64,000 nucleotides of DNA. It comes from Rathayibacter sp. VKM Ac-2759 (GTDB taxonomy: Bacteria > Actinomycetota > Actinomycetes > Actinomycetales > Microbacteriaceae). The notes under the pieces were generated by a model. The model was given only the letters and a program-made list of their open reading frames with translations, was not told where the DNA came from and made no database searches. Made by a program: the position numbers and the translations under genes. This document shows positions 1-8,267 of this stretch, piece by piece (position 1 is the first letter of the stretch; the number at the start of each line of letters is the position of its first letter). The stretch covers positions 3,844,001 to 3,908,000 of the forward strand of contig NZ_CP047176.1 in the NCBI RefSeq assembly GCF_009834225.1, in the 5' to 3' direction.

Positions 1-607
1 GGCCGAAGTCGTAGGCCGGCGAGTAGGCGGGCGGCAGCACCTTGAGCAGCACCGCGAAGACGACGACGAAGCCGGTCGCGAGCACGTAGGTGGGCACCGA
101 CGAGACGAGGCCGGTGACCGTGTTGAACACCGCGTCGAGCCAGCGCCGCCGATCGCCGCGGGTCGCGACTCCGACCGAGGTGCCCAGCGCGATGCCGAGG
201 ACGAGGAGCAGCAGCACCGCGGCGAGGGTGATGGTGAGCGTGTACGGCAGCGCCGTCGTCACCAGGTCCATCGCCGGGATCTTGTAGCGGAACGAGGCGC
301 CGAAGTCGCCCTGGACGACTCCGGTCAGGTAGGTCCAGAGCTGCACGAGCACCGGCTGGTCGAGCCCGAGCTGGCTGCGGACGAGCTCGACCTGCGCCAG
401 GCCCGCCGACTCCCCCGCGATCGCGATCGCCGGGTCGCCCGGGATGAGCTGGACGATCAGGAACGTCACCAGCACGAGCAGTGCGAGGTTGACGAGCAGG
501 CCGAGCGCGCGGCGGAGGAGGAACCTCCGCCACGCGCCGCCCAGGGTCGAGGCGCGAGCGGCGCCCGAGCCGGTCGACGAGGAGGGCTCTGCGGTCGTGG
601 TGCTCAT
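1..607 (-). CDS. DppB/OppB-type ABC transporter permease, C-terminus cut off by window edge
   Basis: Inner-membrane permease of an oligopeptide/dipeptide/nickel-type ABC importer. The visible 202 residues begin with a short Ser/Thr/Ala-rich cytoplasmic stretch, then a first membrane helix (about residues 34-54) ending in the family signature 'QLIPGDPA', followed by the periplasmic loop with 'LGLDQPVLVQLWTYLTG' and 'GDFGASFRY', and three further hydrophobic segments. These are hallmarks of DppB family proteins (usual length about 310-330 aa), so roughly a third is missing off the left edge. The start ATG is at 607. It lies 75 bases after the stop of the binding-protein gene and reads the same way, so both belong to one transcript; a DppC permease and ATPases are expected beyond the window. 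Family assignment is firm, substrate unknown. Confidence 0.9.
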   Translation of the reverse strand, partial: MSTTTAEPSSSTGSGAARASTLGGAWRRFLLRRALGLLVNLALLVLVTFLIVQLIPGDPAIAIAGESAGLAQVELVRSQLGLDQPVLVQLWTYLTGVVQGDFGASFRYKIPAMDLVTTALPYTLTITLAAVLLLLVLGIALGTSVGVATRGDRRRWLDAVFNTVTGLVSSVPTYVLATGFVVVFAVLLKVLPPAYSPAYDFG

Positions 608-682
608 CGCGGTGTCTCCTCGGTTCGTGCGGACGGTGTCGTCCGGCTCGGGCGGATCGTCACGGGGTCAGGTCGTGCGGCC

Positions 683-2266
683 TCAGGAGAGGATCCGCAT
701 GGCCGAGATGTCCCAGTAGCCCGAGAACACGTAGGTGGCGAAGCCGGAGCGGGCCACGTAGCGGTGCGTGTCGGTGATCAGCGGCGTCATGTCGACGCGC
801 TCGAGGATCGTCTTCTGGGCGGCGAGCAGGTTCTCGCACTGCGTCTCGGTGTCGGTCGCGGCCATCGCGGCGTCGTAGTACGCGACGCCCTCGGGGTTGT
901 CGCTGGAGGCGACGTTGGTGCCGCCCTCGGCGTAGGTCGGGCCGAGGTAGCGGGCGATGGTCGCGTGGATGAGGCCGGGGCCGGCGTTCTCCGCGGCGAC
1001 GGCGACGTCCCAGGTGCCGGGCTCGGTGCGCATCTGCTTCGACCAGTCGGCGGGGTCGGGAGCCGAGACCGTGACGGTGGCGCCGGCGGCGCGGAGCGAC
1101 TCGGCCAGGTAGTCGGCGGCCGGGTCCCAGTTCGACATGATCAGCAGGCGGATCGTCTGCCCGGTGAGCACCTTCGCGGCGGCGGCGGGGTCGTAGGTCT
1201 GCACCATCGACGGGTCGTCGAGCGCGCAGCGGTAGCTGGCGGCGTTGACCGTGTACTGCGCGACTCCGAGGCCGTCGAGGCCCGCCTGGTTGAAGCCCTC
1301 GGTGTCGATGGCCTGGGCGACGGCGGCGCGGAGCTCCTCGTTGCCGTCGAAGATCGAGCCCGATCCCGGAGCCTCGTTGAAGACCAGGTTGTAGGCCGAG
1401 CTCGGGAAGGTGACGGTGGAGTAGGCGTCGTCGTCCGCGAAGCGCAGCGCGTTGGCGTCGTAGAAGCGGGCGAGGTCGACACCGCCCGACTCGAGCAGGT
1501 TGGCGCTCGTGTTCGAGTCGGCCTGCACGGTGAGGTTGATGGTCTCGGCGGGCTCGCCCTCGACGTTCTCCCACGCGGGCCACGCGTCGTAGTCGTCGCG
1601 CAGCGTGTACGCGGCGCTCACGCCGGCCGAGAGGTCGGAGAGCGTGTAGGGGCCCGACCAGGCGCCGTCGACGGTACCCGCGGCGAGGCCCTCGGGGTCG
1701 GCGAGGCCCGCGGGGCAGATGATGCCGGTGCCGGGGCGGGTGACGCCTCCCAGCAGCTGCGAGTAGGGCTGGCTGAGCGAGACGGTCAGGGTGCTCGTCG
1801 CGTCGTCGGGCGTGAAGGTCGCGTCGCCGGGGCCGAAGGCCTGGTTCTTCCAGGTCTGGGCACCCGAGTCGTCGAGACCGGTGAGGTAGGAGAAGGAGTC
1901 GGCGACGACCGTGGGGGTGATCGCGGTGCCGTCGGCGCAGGTCGCGCCGTCGCGGATCGTGAAGGTGTACTCGGAGGCCGAGACGGCGTTCCAGTCGCTG
2001 GCGAGGCCGCCGATGTAGCCCTCGGTCTCGCCCTGGCGCAGCAGGGTGTCGAAGCCGAGGCGGGCGACGGTGACGTCGGCGTCGGCGGAGGCCTTGGCGG
2101 GGTCGAAGGTCGACGGCGCGTACCAGAGCTCCGCGTTGATGGTGTCGGTGGTTCCTCCGGCGGCATCGGTGTTCTGCGTGGTGCTCGCGGTCGTGCCGCA
2201 GGCGCTGAGCGCGAGCGTCGCGACGGCCGCCAGCGCGACGCCGGCGAGCATGCTCTTCCTGACCAT
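683..2266 (-). CDS. ABC transporter substrate-binding lipoprotein, family 5 (oligopeptide type)
   Basis: Extracytoplasmic solute-binding protein of 527 aa feeding the DppB-type permease next door. It has a lipoprotein signal: basic start, hydrophobic helix and lipobox LSAC with the lipidated Cys at residue 23. The mature part has the SBP_bac_5 pattern ('FDPAKASADADV' near the start, 'YTFTIRDGATCADGTAI' strand and later 'FDGNEELRAAVAQAID'), and normal length for the family. The ATG at 2266 is preferred over an ATG five codons upstream because the ribosome site GGAGG lies inside that upstream extension, 9 bases before ATG GTC. A paired GGATCC operator with a -10-like TACATT lies about 110 bases upstream. 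Such proteins bind peptides, opines, nickel or glycosides; the gene context (amidohydrolases, amine oxidases under the same operator) favours an amide- or peptide-like ligand, which is inference. Confidence 0.92.
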   Translation of the reverse strand: MVRKSMLAGVALAAVATLALSACGTTASTTQNTDAAGGTTDTINAELWYAPSTFDPAKASADADVTVARLGFDTLLRQGETEGYIGGLASDWNAVSASEYTFTIRDGATCADGTAITPTVVADSFSYLTGLDDSGAQTWKNQAFGPGDATFTPDDATSTLTVSLSQPYSQLLGGVTRPGTGIICPAGLADPEGLAAGTVDGAWSGPYTLSDLSAGVSAAYTLRDDYDAWPAWENVEGEPAETINLTVQADSNTSANLLESGGVDLARFYDANALRFADDDAYSTVTFPSSAYNLVFNEAPGSGSIFDGNEELRAAVAQAIDTEGFNQAGLDGLGVAQYTVNAASYRCALDDPSMVQTYDPAAAAKVLTGQTIRLLIMSNWDPAADYLAESLRAAGATVTVSAPDPADWSKQMRTEPGTWDVAVAAENAGPGLIHATIARYLGPTYAEGGTNVASSDNPEGVAYYDAAMAATDTETQCENLLAAQKTILERVDMTPLITDTHRYVARSGFATYVFSGYWDISAMRILS

Positions 2267-2376
2267 GGTGCTGTCCTCCAAGGGATACGGGTGGTGCGTC
2301 GGGGCGGATCGGGGGGCCGCGCGGGTATCGCGGCCTGTCGCCGAGGCACCGCGCAGAGCGCAGGCACTCGTTCAAC

Positions 2377-2408
2377 TTGGATCCAATGTAGAACAATGCG
2401 CATCCAAT
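2377..2408 (-). promoter_or_regulatory. Paired GGATCC operator upstream of the oligopeptide importer
   Basis: TTGGATCCAA (2377-2386) is a perfect 10-bp palindrome. A second, imperfect copy, GCATCC (2400-2405, within GCATCCAATTG), is exactly 21 bp away. On the minus strand TACATT directly precedes the proximal GGATCC and is a plausible -10 element. The same arrangement recurs near 6360, 15447, 32836 and 42636. Confidence 0.65.
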
Positions 2409-2423
2409 TGTGTTTCGGCTGGA

Positions 2424-3782
2424 TTACATCTCGCGTGCTCCCCGCTCGAAGACGACCGTCCCGCCGACCACGGTCCGCAGCACGCGGGCCCCGGCGAACT
2501 CCTCGGCCGAGCACTGCGCCGGATCGACGTCGAGCAGGACGAGATCGGCGAGGAGGCCCTGGCGCAGCATCCCGCGGTCGCCCTCGGCGAAGGAGGCGCG
2601 AGCCGCTCCCCGCGTGTACGCCTCGAGCCCCTCGAGCACCGTGAGCGCCTGCGCCGGTCCGGTCGGCGCGCTCGCACCGCGCATCCGCCTGCTCGCGGCC
2701 GTCGCGACGACGGCCCGCGGATCGAACGGGAAGTAGGGCGCGTCGGAGCCCATCGCGATCACCGCGCCCGAGTCGAGCCACGCGCGCATCGGATTGACGT
2801 CCCCCGCCCGCTCGCCGAGCCGGGCCGACAGACCGGCCGCGTTGCTCCACGCGATCGACGGCTGGAGCGAGGCGATCACGCCGAGGCGCGCCGCGCGCTC
2901 GCGGCTCCCGGCGCTCGGCTCGAGGTAGGCGTGGATGAGCTGGCAGCGCAGCGCCTCGAGCGCCTCCGGAGTCCCCGCCGCCTCGAGCGCGTCGAGCACC
3001 TCGGCGACGGCGCGGCTGCCGACCGCGTGCACTCCGAGCCCCCAGCCCCGGGCGACGCAGGCCGCGGCGAGCCGCACGAACTCCTCCGTCGCGATCCTCT
3101 GCACGCCGTGATCGCCTCCGGGCCACGGCGTCTCGAGCAGCGCCTGCCCCTTCATCCCCTCGCCGTCGTAGTAGACCTTGATCGGGCCGAGACGGAGGCG
3201 GTCGTCGCCGTCCCCGGTGACGCCGCCGACCGCGTCGAGCAGCTCCAGCGCCGCGTCGACTCCGGGCACGGCCGGCGTGCCCAGCTCGGGATACGGCATC
3301 GCCACCACCCGGAGCGACAGCTCGCCGCGGGCGTGCGCGGCGCGGTAGGCGGCGAGCTCGTCGAGCGTGACAGCCGGGTCGACGACGCCGGTGAAGCCCA
3401 GCTCGTGCAGCAGCGGCTGGACGCGGAGGAGCGCCGCCCGGCGGTCGGCGGGGGTCGGCGGCGCGTCGCCGACCCAGTCGGGGGCGTCGGGGTCGGCATC
3501 GGCGTCGGCGAGCATCGCGGCCGAGAACGCCTCGGCGCCGGCGGCGGGGTCGAGCAGCTGCAGCGCCTTGAGGCCCGCGCGCTGGGCGTGCGAGTGGGCG
3601 TCGATGAGGCCGGGGAGGAGGACTCCGTCGAACCGCTCCTCCACCGTGCCCTCGGGCGCCGCCGCCCGGACCTCGCCGACGCCGCCGACGGCGGCGATCC
3701 GCTCGCCGACGACGAGGAGCGCCTCCGCCTCGGGGCGGTCGGGGTCCATCGTGCGGACGCGGCCGATCAGCAGCTCAGGCAT
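2424..3782 (-). CDS. YtcJ-like metal-dependent amidohydrolase
   Basis: Cytoplasmic amidohydrolase-superfamily enzyme of 452 aa, resembling the amidohydrolase_3/YtcJ branch, which hydrolyses amide or formyl bonds. The metal-binding HxH is in 'GLIDAHSHAQ' after the N-terminal beta sandwich; further expected ligands are in 'GVHAVGS', 'QLIHAYLEP' and 'AMGSDAPYFPFDP' (catalytic Asp). The C-terminus returns to the composite sandwich with 'GMLRQGLLADLVLLDVDP'. The ATG at 3782 overlaps the last 8 bases of the isochorismatase-like gene, so the two are translationally coupled. A much longer upstream extension in frame is discarded because it runs through that gene and has arginine/serine-rich shadow composition. 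Substrate unknown. Confidence 0.85.
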   Translation of the reverse strand: MPELLIGRVRTMDPDRPEAEALLVVGERIAAVGGVGEVRAAAPEGTVEERFDGVLLPGLIDAHSHAQRAGLKALQLLDPAAGAEAFSAAMLADADADPDAPDWVGDAPPTPADRRAALLRVQPLLHELGFTGVVDPAVTLDELAAYRAAHARGELSLRVVAMPYPELGTPAVPGVDAALELLDAVGGVTGDGDDRLRLGPIKVYYDGEGMKGQALLETPWPGGDHGVQRIATEEFVRLAAACVARGWGLGVHAVGSRAVAEVLDALEAAGTPEALEALRCQLIHAYLEPSAGSRERAARLGVIASLQPSIAWSNAAGLSARLGERAGDVNPMRAWLDSGAVIAMGSDAPYFPFDPRAVVATAASRRMRGASAPTGPAQALTVLEGLEAYTRGAARASFAEGDRGMLRQGLLADLVLLDVDPAQCSAEEFAGARVLRTVVGGTVVFERGAREM

Positions 3783-4371
3783 CTCGGGCGTCCAGCCAGT
3801 CGTGCACGTCGGCCGCGGTGACGAGCGCGTCGCGCTGGAGGTACTCGATCGCCTCGAGCGCCGCCGTGTGCGCGCGCTCGCTCGAGCCGGCGACGCAGTC
3901 GGTGAGCACCCGGACGGCGTAGTCGTGCTGGTGCGCATCCACCGCCGTGTAGTGGATGCAGACGTCGGTGAGACCGCCGACGAGCAGGACCGTGCCCGCG
4001 CGGTACGACTTCAGCACGATCTCGAGCTCGGTGCCGAAGAAGGCGGAGTAGCGGCGCTTGCGGATCACGAACTCCTCGGGCCGCGGCTCGATCCACGACG
4101 CGAGCTCGGTGCTCGGGTCGCCCTCGAGGCAGTGCACGCCCTCCGCACCGTCGAGCTCGCGACCGATGTCGACGAGGGAGGGCTTGTGCACCTCCTGCAG
4201 GAACACGACGGGCACCCCGGCCGAGCGGCAGTGCGCGATCAGGTCGCGTACGCGCGGCGCGCGCTCCTCGCGACCGCTCATCACGGGGATGCCGGGAGTC
4301 GGGAGGCCCGATCCCGCGCCGCCCTGGATGTCGACGACGATCAGGACGGGAGTGCCGGAGACGGCGAGCAT
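3775..4371 (-). CDS. Isochorismatase-family cysteine hydrolase
   Basis: A 198-aa cysteine hydrolase of the isochorismatase/nicotinamidase fold, probably cleaving a small amide (carbamoyl or ureido compounds are common substrates). The three catalytic positions are visible: Asp in 'VLIVVDIQ', Lys in 'FVIRKRRYSAFFGTELE' and Cys in 'VGGLTDVCIHYTAVDAHQ', which includes the usual cis-peptide region just before the Cys. The start ATG at 4371 has a good ribosome site (GGAAGGATCC then 6 bases). It is the first gene of a pair with the YtcJ-like amidohydrolase (8-base overlap). About 200 bases separate it from the cytidine deaminase upstream, with a palindromic repeat in between, so it may or may not share that operon's promoter. 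Confidence 0.87.
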   Translation of the reverse strand: MLAVSGTPVLIVVDIQGGAGSGLPTPGIPVMSGREERAPRVRDLIAHCRSAGVPVVFLQEVHKPSLVDIGRELDGAEGVHCLEGDPSTELASWIEPRPEEFVIRKRRYSAFFGTELEIVLKSYRAGTVLLVGGLTDVCIHYTAVDAHQHDYAVRVLTDCVAGSSERAHTAALEAIEYLQRDALVTAADVHDWLDARDA

Positions 4372-4522
4372 GCGGGTGGATCCTTCCGGTGGTGCGCGGG
4401 AGCGACTCCGCCCGCACAGTCTGCGAGTCTCGGAGTCCTCTCGGAGGTCGGGACTGTTTCACCGAGGTAAAACCTCGGGATACTCGGCTTGTGGAGGAGC
4501 CTCGCGCGCTCGAGCCTCCAGA

Positions 4523-4555
4523 AGTTGTCGTACTCGAGCACCGAGTGCGACAACT
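4523..4555. repeat. Palindromic intergenic repeat, copy 1 (AGTTGTCG family)
   Basis: AGTTGTCGTACTCG (4523-4536) and CGAGTGCGACAACT (4542-4555) pair at 13 of 14 positions around a 5-base loop. A second copy lies at 25306-25338, and both share the preceding GCGCGCTCGA and the following CCTG. It sits about 20 bases after the cytidine deaminase stop (minus strand), so it could end that transcript, but copy 2 does not follow any gene. Confidence 0.7.
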
Positions 4556-4573
4556 CCTGAACACTCGACCGCG

Positions 4574-5017
4574 TCAGACCGGCCGGGCGGCGCGGCGGCG
4601 GCGGTACGGGAGCAGGGCGGCGACCCGCACCGGGGCGAACGCGTCGTCGACGGCGACCCAGACGGACGCCTCCGGAGCGTGATCGCCCAGCAGCTCGGCG
4701 CAGACGCCGCACGGCTCGATGAGGTGCCGCGAGCCTCCGGGGCGCTGCAGCACTCCGACGATCGCGACCACCGGCGAGCCCGCGACGATCGCGGCGCTCA
4801 GCGCGGCCGCCTCGGCGCAGACGGAGGCGCGCCCCGCGCTCGCCTCGACGTGCAGGCCGGTCACGACCCGCCCGTCGGCCAGCCGCAGCGCCGCCGCCAC
4901 CTCATGCACCCCCTCGCGGTAGCGCGCGTCGAGGATCGCGGAGGCGACCTCGAGCAGCTCGCGGTCCCCCTCCGGCATGCCCGCGGGCGGACCGCTCAGC
5001 GTCGGCCGATCGCTCAC
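4574..5017 (-). CDS. Short cytidine-deaminase-like protein
   Basis: Zinc deaminase of 147 aa with the CDA fold. The zinc/catalytic signature is the short-form type: 'VCAEAAALSAAI' (Cys ligand and catalytic Glu) and 'EPCGVCAELL' (PCxxC). The core length matches bacterial homotetrameric cytidine deaminases (about 130 aa). I chose the GTG at 5017, whose GTGA overlaps the stop of the amidohydrolase gene by 4 bases; an internal ATG at 4978 would give 134 aa and is also possible. Being translationally coupled to an amidohydrolase and under the GGATCC operator, it may deaminate a pathway intermediate or another aminated ring (blasticidin-S-deaminase-like proteins share this motif) rather than serve routine pyrimidine salvage; that is inference. 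Confidence 0.8.
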   Translation of the reverse strand: MSDRPTLSGPPAGMPEGDRELLEVASAILDARYREGVHEVAAALRLADGRVVTGLHVEASAGRASVCAEAAALSAAIVAGSPVVAIVGVLQRPGGSRHLIEPCGVCAELLGDHAPEASVWVAVDDAFAPVRVAALLPYRRRRAARPV

Positions 5018-5775
5018 GACCAGCCCAGGATCCGCGCCATGTTGCCGCCCTCGACCAGCGCGCGGTCGGCCTCGTCGGGGATCGCCTTCGCGATCTTCAT
5101 CCGCTCGAGGTCGAAGTCGCTGCCCGGCCACTCCGAGCCCAGCAGGATCTTCTCGGCGCCGAGCCGCGCGTAGGCGCGCTTGACGTCGCTCATCAGCGTC
5201 GCCGAGGTCTCGAGGTAGATGTGCGGGTTCCGCTCGGCGACGATGATCGCCTCCGGCACGTTCCAGACCGCGCCCATGTGGGCGATGATCGTCGGCACTC
5301 CCGGGAAGCCCTTCGCGATCTCCTCGATCGCGAACGGCGCGCAGAACGCGTCGTCGAGCGCGTTGATCAGCACCGGCAGCCCGAGCTCCTCGCAGACCGC
5401 GAACAGCGGATCGAGCAGCCCGTGATCGGCCACGTGGTAGCCGTGCAGGCTCGGGTGCAGCTTGAGCCCCACCAGCCCGCCGTCGGCGAAGCGGCGGATC
5501 TCGTCGGTCGCGTTCTCCCACTGCGGCATGACCTGGCCGAAGCCGAAGAGCCGGTCGGGGTGCTTCGCGACGAGCTCCATCAGGAAGTCGTTCTCGATGC
5601 CCTGCGCGAGCGAGCAGACCATCGCGCGGTCGACTCCCGCGGCGTCCATCCGGTCGAGGATGCGGCGCGGGTCGAACGGCGTGTAGGCGGGAGGCTGCTC
5701 GCCGGGGCGCACTCCGCTGAGGTAGTCGCTGCGGCCGCGACGGTCCTGGGTGGTGTTGTAGGCGTCGATGATCAT
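5014..5775 (-). CDS. Amidohydrolase-2 (ACMSD-like) TIM-barrel protein with altered N-terminal metal motif
   Basis: A 253-aa TIM-barrel protein of the amidohydrolase_2 family (decarboxylases such as ACMSD and various lactonases/hydrolases). Visible family features are 'GLVGLKLHPSLHGYH', 'VPTIIAHMGAVW' (metal His) and 'EKILLGSEWPGSDF' near the C-terminus. Unusually, the first strand reads 'MIIDAYNTTQD', where the family normally has the metal-binding HxH. It may therefore bind one metal through the remaining ligands, use a different mechanism, or be non-hydrolytic. SD GGAGACG precedes the ATG by about 6 bases. It sits between the small membrane protein (41-base gap) and the deaminase (4-base overlap) in the operon controlled from 6360. 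Confidence 0.8.
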   Translation of the reverse strand: MIIDAYNTTQDRRGRSDYLSGVRPGEQPPAYTPFDPRRILDRMDAAGVDRAMVCSLAQGIENDFLMELVAKHPDRLFGFGQVMPQWENATDEIRRFADGGLVGLKLHPSLHGYHVADHGLLDPLFAVCEELGLPVLINALDDAFCAPFAIEEIAKGFPGVPTIIAHMGAVWNVPEAIIVAERNPHIYLETSATLMSDVKRAYARLGAEKILLGSEWPGSDFDLERMKIAKAIPDEADRALVEGGNMARILGWS

Positions 5776-5816
5776 GCGGCGTCTCCTTCTCTCTGGTTCG
5801 GGGGGATGTCTGGGGG

Positions 5817-6314
5817 TCAGCCGACCGCGGCCATCGCGCCCATGGCGACGAGTCCGGCCAGCGAGGCGAGCCTGCGCGCGGTGTCGACTCCGTCGGGTCG
5901 GCCGCGCAGGGCGGCTCCGACCGCGCAGACCGCGTACGCGCCGACGGCGAGGGTGAGCGGCAGCGCGAGCCCGGCGCCGTGGGCGTGCGGAGTGGAGACG
6001 GCCGCCGGGGCGGCATCGGCGACGAGCACCAGCACCGAGGCGAGCAGCATCCCGACGCCGTGCAGGGCGTCGGCTCCGTGGCGGCGCCTACCGGGGCGCA
6101 CCCGGTCGAGCAGCGCCGCCGTGAGCGCGCAGCCCGCGAGCAGCAGTGACCAGATCGGCGCCGGTACCAGCCCGGCGAGGTGCACGTCGAGCATGGCCGC
6201 GAGCATCGCCGCCTCGGCGACCAGCCAGCCGCGACCGACCCGGCGCCGGCCCGCGAGGCCGAGCGCGAGGGAGGTGGACGCCCCCGCCACCATCACGACC
6301 AGCAGGGCAGTCAC
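5817..6314 (-). CDS. Small hydrophobic membrane protein, unknown function
   Basis: A 165-aa protein made almost entirely of hydrophobic segments: about five or six predicted helices separated by short Arg-rich loops ('GRRRVGRG', 'DRVRPGRRRHG', 'RGRPDGVDTARR'). I recognise no family. A 'DVHLAG' and an 'STPHAHGAG' His pair lie in or between helices and could be functional. It is the first gene behind the paired GGATCC operator (start ATG 45 bases after the site) and precedes the amidohydrolase-2 gene by 41 bases, so it is probably an uptake or accessory protein of the same pathway. Coding is supported by good codon use and by hydrophobic pattern; the role is unknown. Confidence 0.65.
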   Translation of the reverse strand: MTALLVVMVAGASTSLALGLAGRRRVGRGWLVAEAAMLAAMLDVHLAGLVPAPIWSLLLAGCALTAALLDRVRPGRRRHGADALHGVGMLLASVLVLVADAAPAAVSTPHAHGAGLALPLTLAVGAYAVCAVGAALRGRPDGVDTARRLASLAGLVAMGAMAAVG

Positions 6315-6357
6315 GCGGCCTCCCGGGCGGTGGTGGACCGACCGGCCCCATCAGCTA

Positions 6358-6388
6358 TTGGATCCAATCGTAGCCGGAGCGGATCCAT
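6358..6388 (-). promoter_or_regulatory. Paired GGATCC operator upstream of the membrane protein/amidohydrolase operon
   Basis: ATTGGATCCAAT (6357-6368) is a perfect palindrome around GGATCC (6360-6365); a second GGATCC (6381-6386) lies exactly 21 bp away. On the minus strand TACGAT directly precedes the proximal copy, as a -10 should if binding represses. The site lies between divergent genes, so it could also influence the LuxR gene at 6555. Confidence 0.7.
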
Positions 6389-6554
6389 TCTGTCGAGCGG
6401 GCGTCGCCGGGCAGGAGCGACCCGGCACGTGCGACCGAGGTCGGGAGGCGGCGGCGCGCGCAGTGCTGCGCGACCCGCGCCGACTTCCGCGACAAAATAG
6501 CAGAATCCGATCGGCGGGCCTCCCCGCAAGCCCCTCTACTGGGCGCGAGACGGG

Positions 6555-8141
6555 ATGAGCAGACCGCCCCTCGAGTCACCGTTCAGGACGACACTGGGCG
6601 GAATGCATCCGACCGACCGATCTCCCACGATGGCGCAGCTCGACCGCGCCCTCTCGAGCGCGGACTGGGACGGCGTCCTCTCGATCATCGATCGGGGCTG
6701 GGCCGAGCTGATGCAGGGCTCGCCCCGAGAGCTGCTGGCGGTCATCGACCGGCTGCCGGGTCCGGTGCTGACGAGCCGGCCCCGTCTGCGGTTCGTGCGC
6801 GACTACCTCTCCCGACTGCTCGAGGGCGAGGACCACCCGTCCACGTACCGCCTCATCACCGCGACCACTGAACCCGGTGACGACCTCGACCGGCTCGCCC
6901 TGCTGACCGCCCGGATCGTCGCCGCGCGGGCGGCCGGAGCAGGAGCGGAGGTCGAGCGCCTCATCGCCGCCGCGCACGAGCTGCGCCGGCGGCAGTCGAT
7001 CGAGGCCACTCCCGAGCTGGCGGGCGCCCTGCCCGAGATGCACTACCAGTGGGGCCTCGCTCTCGAGCGCTCCGGCGATCTCGACGGGGCGGTGCTCGAC
7101 TACGTCGAGAGCGACGACTGGGCGGTGACCGTCGGGCACCGGATGATGCAGCGCGCATCCTCCGGGGCCATCGCGTACCTCCACGCCCTCCACGGGCGCA
7201 TCGCGACCGCGCAGACCTGGCTCGACAAGCGCCCGCCGCCGAGTCCGGAGGACTGGTGGGAGCCGGCCTCCTCGACCCAGGCGCGCCTCGCGGAGTCGCT
7301 CATCCAGTCCGCGCACCTCGTGTTCTCCTCCGGCCACGATCTGCTCGCGGGGATCGGGACGAACGAGGTCTTCAAGCACTGGGCCTCCTACTTCCTCACC
7401 CGCGCGATCGCGACCCGGGAGCCCCATGCCGCCCGCCGGCTGCGCAACGAGCTCGACGCGTTCCTCGCGACCCTGCCGACCGGGCAGAGACACGATCCGG
7501 TCAACGCCGCGCAGATCGCGATCGTGCGGATGCTGCTCTCGACCCGCGCGCGCGAGCTCGGACGCCACGAGTCCCTCGATCGACCCACCGCGACCGCTCC
7601 CCTCTTCCGCCAGTTCCCCGCCGCGGTGCGCGCGATGCGGCTCGCCCGCGAGAGCAAGAACCGTGCCGCGCTCCAGATCGCCGCGCCCCTGCTGGACGTC
7701 GACGGCTCCCGCCCGCGCGTGCTCGTGCCCGCTCTGCTCGCGACCGCCGTCGCGACCCCCCGCACCTCCCGCCGCGGCGACCTGCTGACCGAGGCCGTCC
7801 TCATCGCGCACGCGCACCAGCTCTTCAACCCCTTCGCCTTCCTCCCCCCGGATCTCCGCGCCGAGGCGGCGCGCCTGCTCACCGCCCTGGGCGACGTCGA
7901 TGTCGCAGAACGGCTGCGCGCTCCGGACGGCGAGGGGCCCTTCCTCCCCGCGATGCTGACCGCCCGCGAGCGCCTGGTCGCGGAGCACGCCGCCGACGGA
8001 CTGAGCAGCGCCGAGATCGCCGCCGCCCTCTCCGTCAGCGTCAACACCGTCAAGACCCAGCTCCGCACCGTCTACCGCAAGCTCGGCGTCACCTCCCGCG
8101 CCGAGCTTCGCCACCTCCAGCACTCTCCGGACCTCGACTGA
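6555..8141 (+). CDS. LuxR-family transcriptional regulator with helical repeat N-terminus
   Basis: A 528-aa regulator. The last about 60 residues are a LuxR (GerE) helix-turn-helix: 'LTARERLVAEHAADGLSSAEIAAALSVS' followed by 'VNTVKTQLRTVYRKLGVTSR'. The N-terminal 450 residues are alpha-helical and Ala/Leu/Arg-rich, like the TPR-type region of MalT/LAL regulators, but no Walker A motif is present, so it resembles an LAL protein without its ATPase. The start is uncertain: ATG 6555 has only a weak ribosome site; ATGs at 6603 and 6630 are alternatives. It is transcribed away from the GGATCC operator at 6358, so it may be linked to the same regulon. Target unknown. Confidence 0.82.
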   Translation: MSRPPLESPFRTTLGGMHPTDRSPTMAQLDRALSSADWDGVLSIIDRGWAELMQGSPRELLAVIDRLPGPVLTSRPRLRFVRDYLSRLLEGEDHPSTYRLITATTEPGDDLDRLALLTARIVAARAAGAGAEVERLIAAAHELRRRQSIEATPELAGALPEMHYQWGLALERSGDLDGAVLDYVESDDWAVTVGHRMMQRASSGAIAYLHALHGRIATAQTWLDKRPPPSPEDWWEPASSTQARLAESLIQSAHLVFSSGHDLLAGIGTNEVFKHWASYFLTRAIATREPHAARRLRNELDAFLATLPTGQRHDPVNAAQIAIVRMLLSTRARELGRHESLDRPTATAPLFRQFPAAVRAMRLARESKNRAALQIAAPLLDVDGSRPRVLVPALLATAVATPRTSRRGDLLTEAVLIAHAHQLFNPFAFLPPDLRAEAARLLTALGDVDVAERLRAPDGEGPFLPAMLTARERLVAEHAADGLSSAEIAAALSVSVNTVKTQLRTVYRKLGVTSRAELRHLQHSPDLD

Positions 8142-8157
8142 GCGGAGCCCCCGCCCC

Positions 8158-8206
8158 GGCACCCGTCGCCGGCCGCTCTCCCCAGAGCCTGCCCGCGACG
8201 GGTGCC
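8158..8206 (+). terminator. Hairpin after the LuxR gene
   Basis: GGCACCCGTCGC (8158-8169) and GCGACGGGTGCC (8195-8206) form a perfect 12-bp stem with a 25-base loop, 17 bases after the stop codon, followed by a C/T-rich run. It lies between convergent genes and can serve both. Confidence 0.65.
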
Positions 8207-8267
8207 GTCCTCCCCCTTCTTCCCCCTGTGTGTTCCCCTTCACTTCCGCCGGATGAGTCGATGGGTC

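Noticed and set aside
764..2644. Long open frame (over 600 codons) opposite to the binding protein and amidohydrolase genes
   Set aside because: Arg/Gly/Ala/Val-rich translation without motifs, antisense to two well-supported genes; typical GC-rich shadow. Many similar frames elsewhere were left out for the same reason.
4378..4383. Single GGATCC upstream of the isochorismatase-like gene, possible sixth regulon site
   Set aside because: No partner palindrome at 21-22 bp and no flanking TT/AA; it is part of the ribosome-site region.
4523..4555. Phage or transposon attachment site
   Set aside because: No integrase, transposase, tRNA gene or target duplication is visible around either copy of the palindrome.
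6603..6605. Downstream ATG as the true start of the LuxR protein at 6555
   Set aside because: Not excluded, but GGCGGA touches the ATG with no spacing, so it is not a better ribosome site than the one for 6555.
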